Below the pieces are notes generated by a model. The model did not search any database. It had not been told where the DNA came from and worked only from the letters and a program-made list of their open reading frames with translations. A stretch of DNA of 15,328 nucleotides from Roseinatronobacter sp. S2. Lineage in GTDB: Bacteria > Pseudomonadota > Alphaproteobacteria > Rhodobacterales > Rhodobacteraceae. Positions 13,586-15,328 of this stretch are shown here, piece after piece; position 1 is the stretch's first letter, and every line of letters begins with the position of its first letter. The stretch spans positions 1 through 15,328 of the forward strand of contig NZ_CP121114.1 in the NCBI RefSeq assembly GCF_029581395.1. Direction: 5' to 3'. Both the position numbers and the translations under genes were made by a program.

Positions 13586-15210
13586 ATGACGGACGACGTT
13601 CTCAAACCGGAAAAAGCGGAAACTCCCGCGCCGCGCAAACACGGATCAAGGGCAAGAGCGCAGGTGGCATTGGCGGGCAAAGGGCGCATGATTTGCGCAT
13701 CGGGCCACAGCCAGATTATGTCGATGCCTCCCGCGCTCACCTCAACCGGGTGCTGATCGCACCGCAGACAGGCACGCAGCTGCGCAAAATCTGCGAAGAG
13801 CGCCGCGCCCTGCGCACCACCACCCGCGCGATGAAGTCCAGCGCCGCCGTGGGTGTCGTCGGCATCATCACCTTCGGTCATGAGGCTCAGAAAATCTTCG
13901 ATGCGCTGACACTGGAACAACAGGACGCGGCCTATCGCGAGACAGCAGAGGCCATTGCAGAACGGCTCAACACCACCTTGACTGGGCTGGTGGCGCATGG
14001 CGACGAAAGCGCCGCCCATGCCCATTTCCAGCTGCCCGCCTATGACCTGACCGGACATCCTGTCAGCGAGACGGCCAAGCGTGCGGCGTTGCGGGACTTG
14101 CAGACCATCACGGCTGAGGTGATGGGCCGTCATGCGCCGGGCATCGAGCGGGGCCGGTCGAAGCTGGATCGCCTCAAGGCCGGTGCAACGCCCGCCGAGG
14201 TCGTCAACCGCTCGGTGGCCCAGCTCCACGACGATCTGCCCATCGAAATTGCCCAGCTTGAGACAGAGATCGCCACGAAGAAAAACCAGTCCTCAGACCT
14301 CGATAGTGAAATCGCAGCCCGACAGGGCCTGCTGTCAGAGCTGGCGGCTAAGATCGAAAACAACGAACGCCTTGCCGCTGCTGCCCTTGAAAAAGCCGCC
14401 ACGAATGAAGCGAAGGCCGACAAGGCCCTGAAGAATGCAGCCCTCTATGAGGGCCGTGCCGAAAAGGCACGGCGAGAACGGGACGCGGAAGAGCGCACCT
14501 TGAGCAACCTGCAACTGGACCGGCGCAAGGAAGAGGAACGGCTGGAACGTCTCCGGGAACAGCAGGCGGCAATTCTCGCTGAAAACCAGAGGCAGCTCGA
14601 ACTTGGCAAACGGATCGCCCAGGAGAACGACCTGCTGTTGGAGAAAGAAAGACAGAAGGCTGAGACCCTGACGATAGAGCTGGGGAGACTGGAAGCCGAA
14701 ACCATTCACTTGAAGACCGTTGTGGAAGAGCAGGAGGCGTTCATTGCCGATGCCGAACGGATCGCTGACGTTCAATGGGATCGTGCCAACGCTGCCATGG
14801 ACGCTCAGAGCGCGGCAGAGGCCAAAAGGAAGGCGGCAGACACGGAAGCTGCCCAAATCCGTGAGACGGCCCTTAGAGACGCTCAGAAGGCCGCTGATGC
14901 CCTTCTAGCTGCGGCGCAGGACCAAGGCGTCAGGGAAGCGCTGCGCGTCACCGAAGAGGTGTCTAAGAGGTTGGAGGCCGAATTGCTGTCAGAGGGTCAA
15001 AAGGCCCTGCTCAACGCAGAACGTGAACGCGATCAGTGGAGGACTGCGTTCGAGCTGCTACGGGATGCTGTCAAAAGCCTGATCCCTGCCAACCTCTATG
15101 AGACTGTTCGGGATCGATTCATGGGGAAGTGGTCTAAACATCCTGACAACCCGGAGCGAAAACCAGAACCGCCGCCTCCATCTTATTCCGCGGGTCCGTC
15201 TGGTCCCTGA
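13586..15210 (+). CDS. mobV: MobV-family relaxase (Mob/Pre), copy B, frameshifted near the N-terminus
   Basis: This is the same gene as 5921-7546, but the A run at 13611-13615 has five A instead of six, so translation from the ATG at 13586 leaves the relaxase frame after about ten residues. The correct frame is open from a TTG at 13693 to the end, but that start would omit the catalytic H35-D-L-R38 motif. The remaining protein, including SRAHLN, the HxDExxxHxH motif and the long coiled coil, is identical to copy A. A homopolymer sequencing error is the simplest explanation. Confidence 0.8.
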
Positions 15211-15257
15211 CCATTCTCAGCAAATCCAGTGCTTTCTTCACGCGTAACGGTTCGATC

Positions 15258-15266
15258 TGTGGATAA
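15258..15266 (-). promoter_or_regulatory. DnaA box (copy B)
   Basis: This is the same TGTGGATAA site downstream of the second mob copy. On the closed circle it lies upstream of rep copy A. Confidence 0.6.
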
Positions 15267-15328
15267 CCTTCCCCTCCCTGCCTGACCCACCCTATCCTGT
15301 CAGCGTTGCGCTTGTGTGAAGCGATGTC

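Larger units (their letters stand above)
7661..15324. repeat. Plasmid unit, copy B of a head-to-tail dimer
   Basis: This is the second complete copy of the unit, 7,664 bases long. Bases 15325-15328 (tgtc) already belong to the start of a third turn and match bases 1-4. Compared with copy A it carries an extra T at 10364-10366, lacks a T near 13500, and lacks one A at 13611-13615. These changes break the RM and mob reading frames and the nic-like loop. Confidence 0.97.

Noticed and set aside
7661..15324. Segmental gene duplication or transposition creating paralogues
   Set aside because: There are no insertion-sequence ends, target-site duplications or transposase. The two copies abut exactly and the window ends overlap by four bases, which points to a circle read twice.
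1..15328. CRISPR arrays, tRNA or rRNA genes, prophage genes
   Set aside because: No regularly spaced repeat-spacer units, no tRNA-like cloverleaf with CCA end and no rRNA-like conserved stretch were noticed. Apart from the unit-scale duplication the repeats are short and local.

Overview
The window is two head-to-tail copies of one small plasmid of about 7.66 kb. Copy A is bases 1-7660 and copy B is bases 7661-15324. The last four bases (15325-15328, tgtc) repeat the first four, so the ends close into a circle. The two copies differ at only 13 places, mostly one-base length changes in homopolymers, plus four single-base substitutions. This is best read as an unpolished dimeric assembly, or a real plasmid dimer, of one mobilisable plasmid of roughly 7,665 bp. 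It is not a chromosomal duplication. GC-rich codon use and the protein families suggest an alphaproteobacterium, possibly Rhodobacterales. That placement is an inference, because no chromosomal or RNA marker is present.

All genes lie on the + strand. Each unit has four parts. (1) An origin-like non-coding stretch (7547-8084 across the unit junction) holds a perfect DnaA box, a large terminator-like hairpin, an AT-rich tract, a perfect 11-bp inverted repeat and short direct repeats. (2) A rep operon encodes a winged-helix replication initiator of 191 aa, an HTH/coiled-coil protein of 133 aa, and a single-chain restriction-modification enzyme of about 1,051 aa (PD-(D/E)XK nuclease, N6-adenine methylase and Type ISP-like C-terminus, no helicase). 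(3) A compact operon encodes DUF4160, DUF2442 and an unrecognised 100-aa protein. It is driven by a strong sigma70-like promoter placed so close to the first ATG that the mRNA should be leaderless. (4) A mobilisation block holds a repeat-rich region with a MobV-type oriT hairpin, followed by a MobV relaxase (541 aa) with a long coiled coil.

The layout is that of a selfish mobilisable plasmid. Rep and the host DnaA would replicate it, the RM enzyme and the DUF4160/DUF2442 pair could stabilise it and act on competing DNA, and MobV with oriT would let it be mobilised by a co-resident conjugative system.

The frameshifts are split between copies. Copy A has broken rep and RM (nuclease end) with intact mob. 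Copy B has intact rep but broken RM (methylase middle) and mob. Combining the copies gives full-length reading frames for every gene, which is the main reason to treat the lesions as sequence errors.
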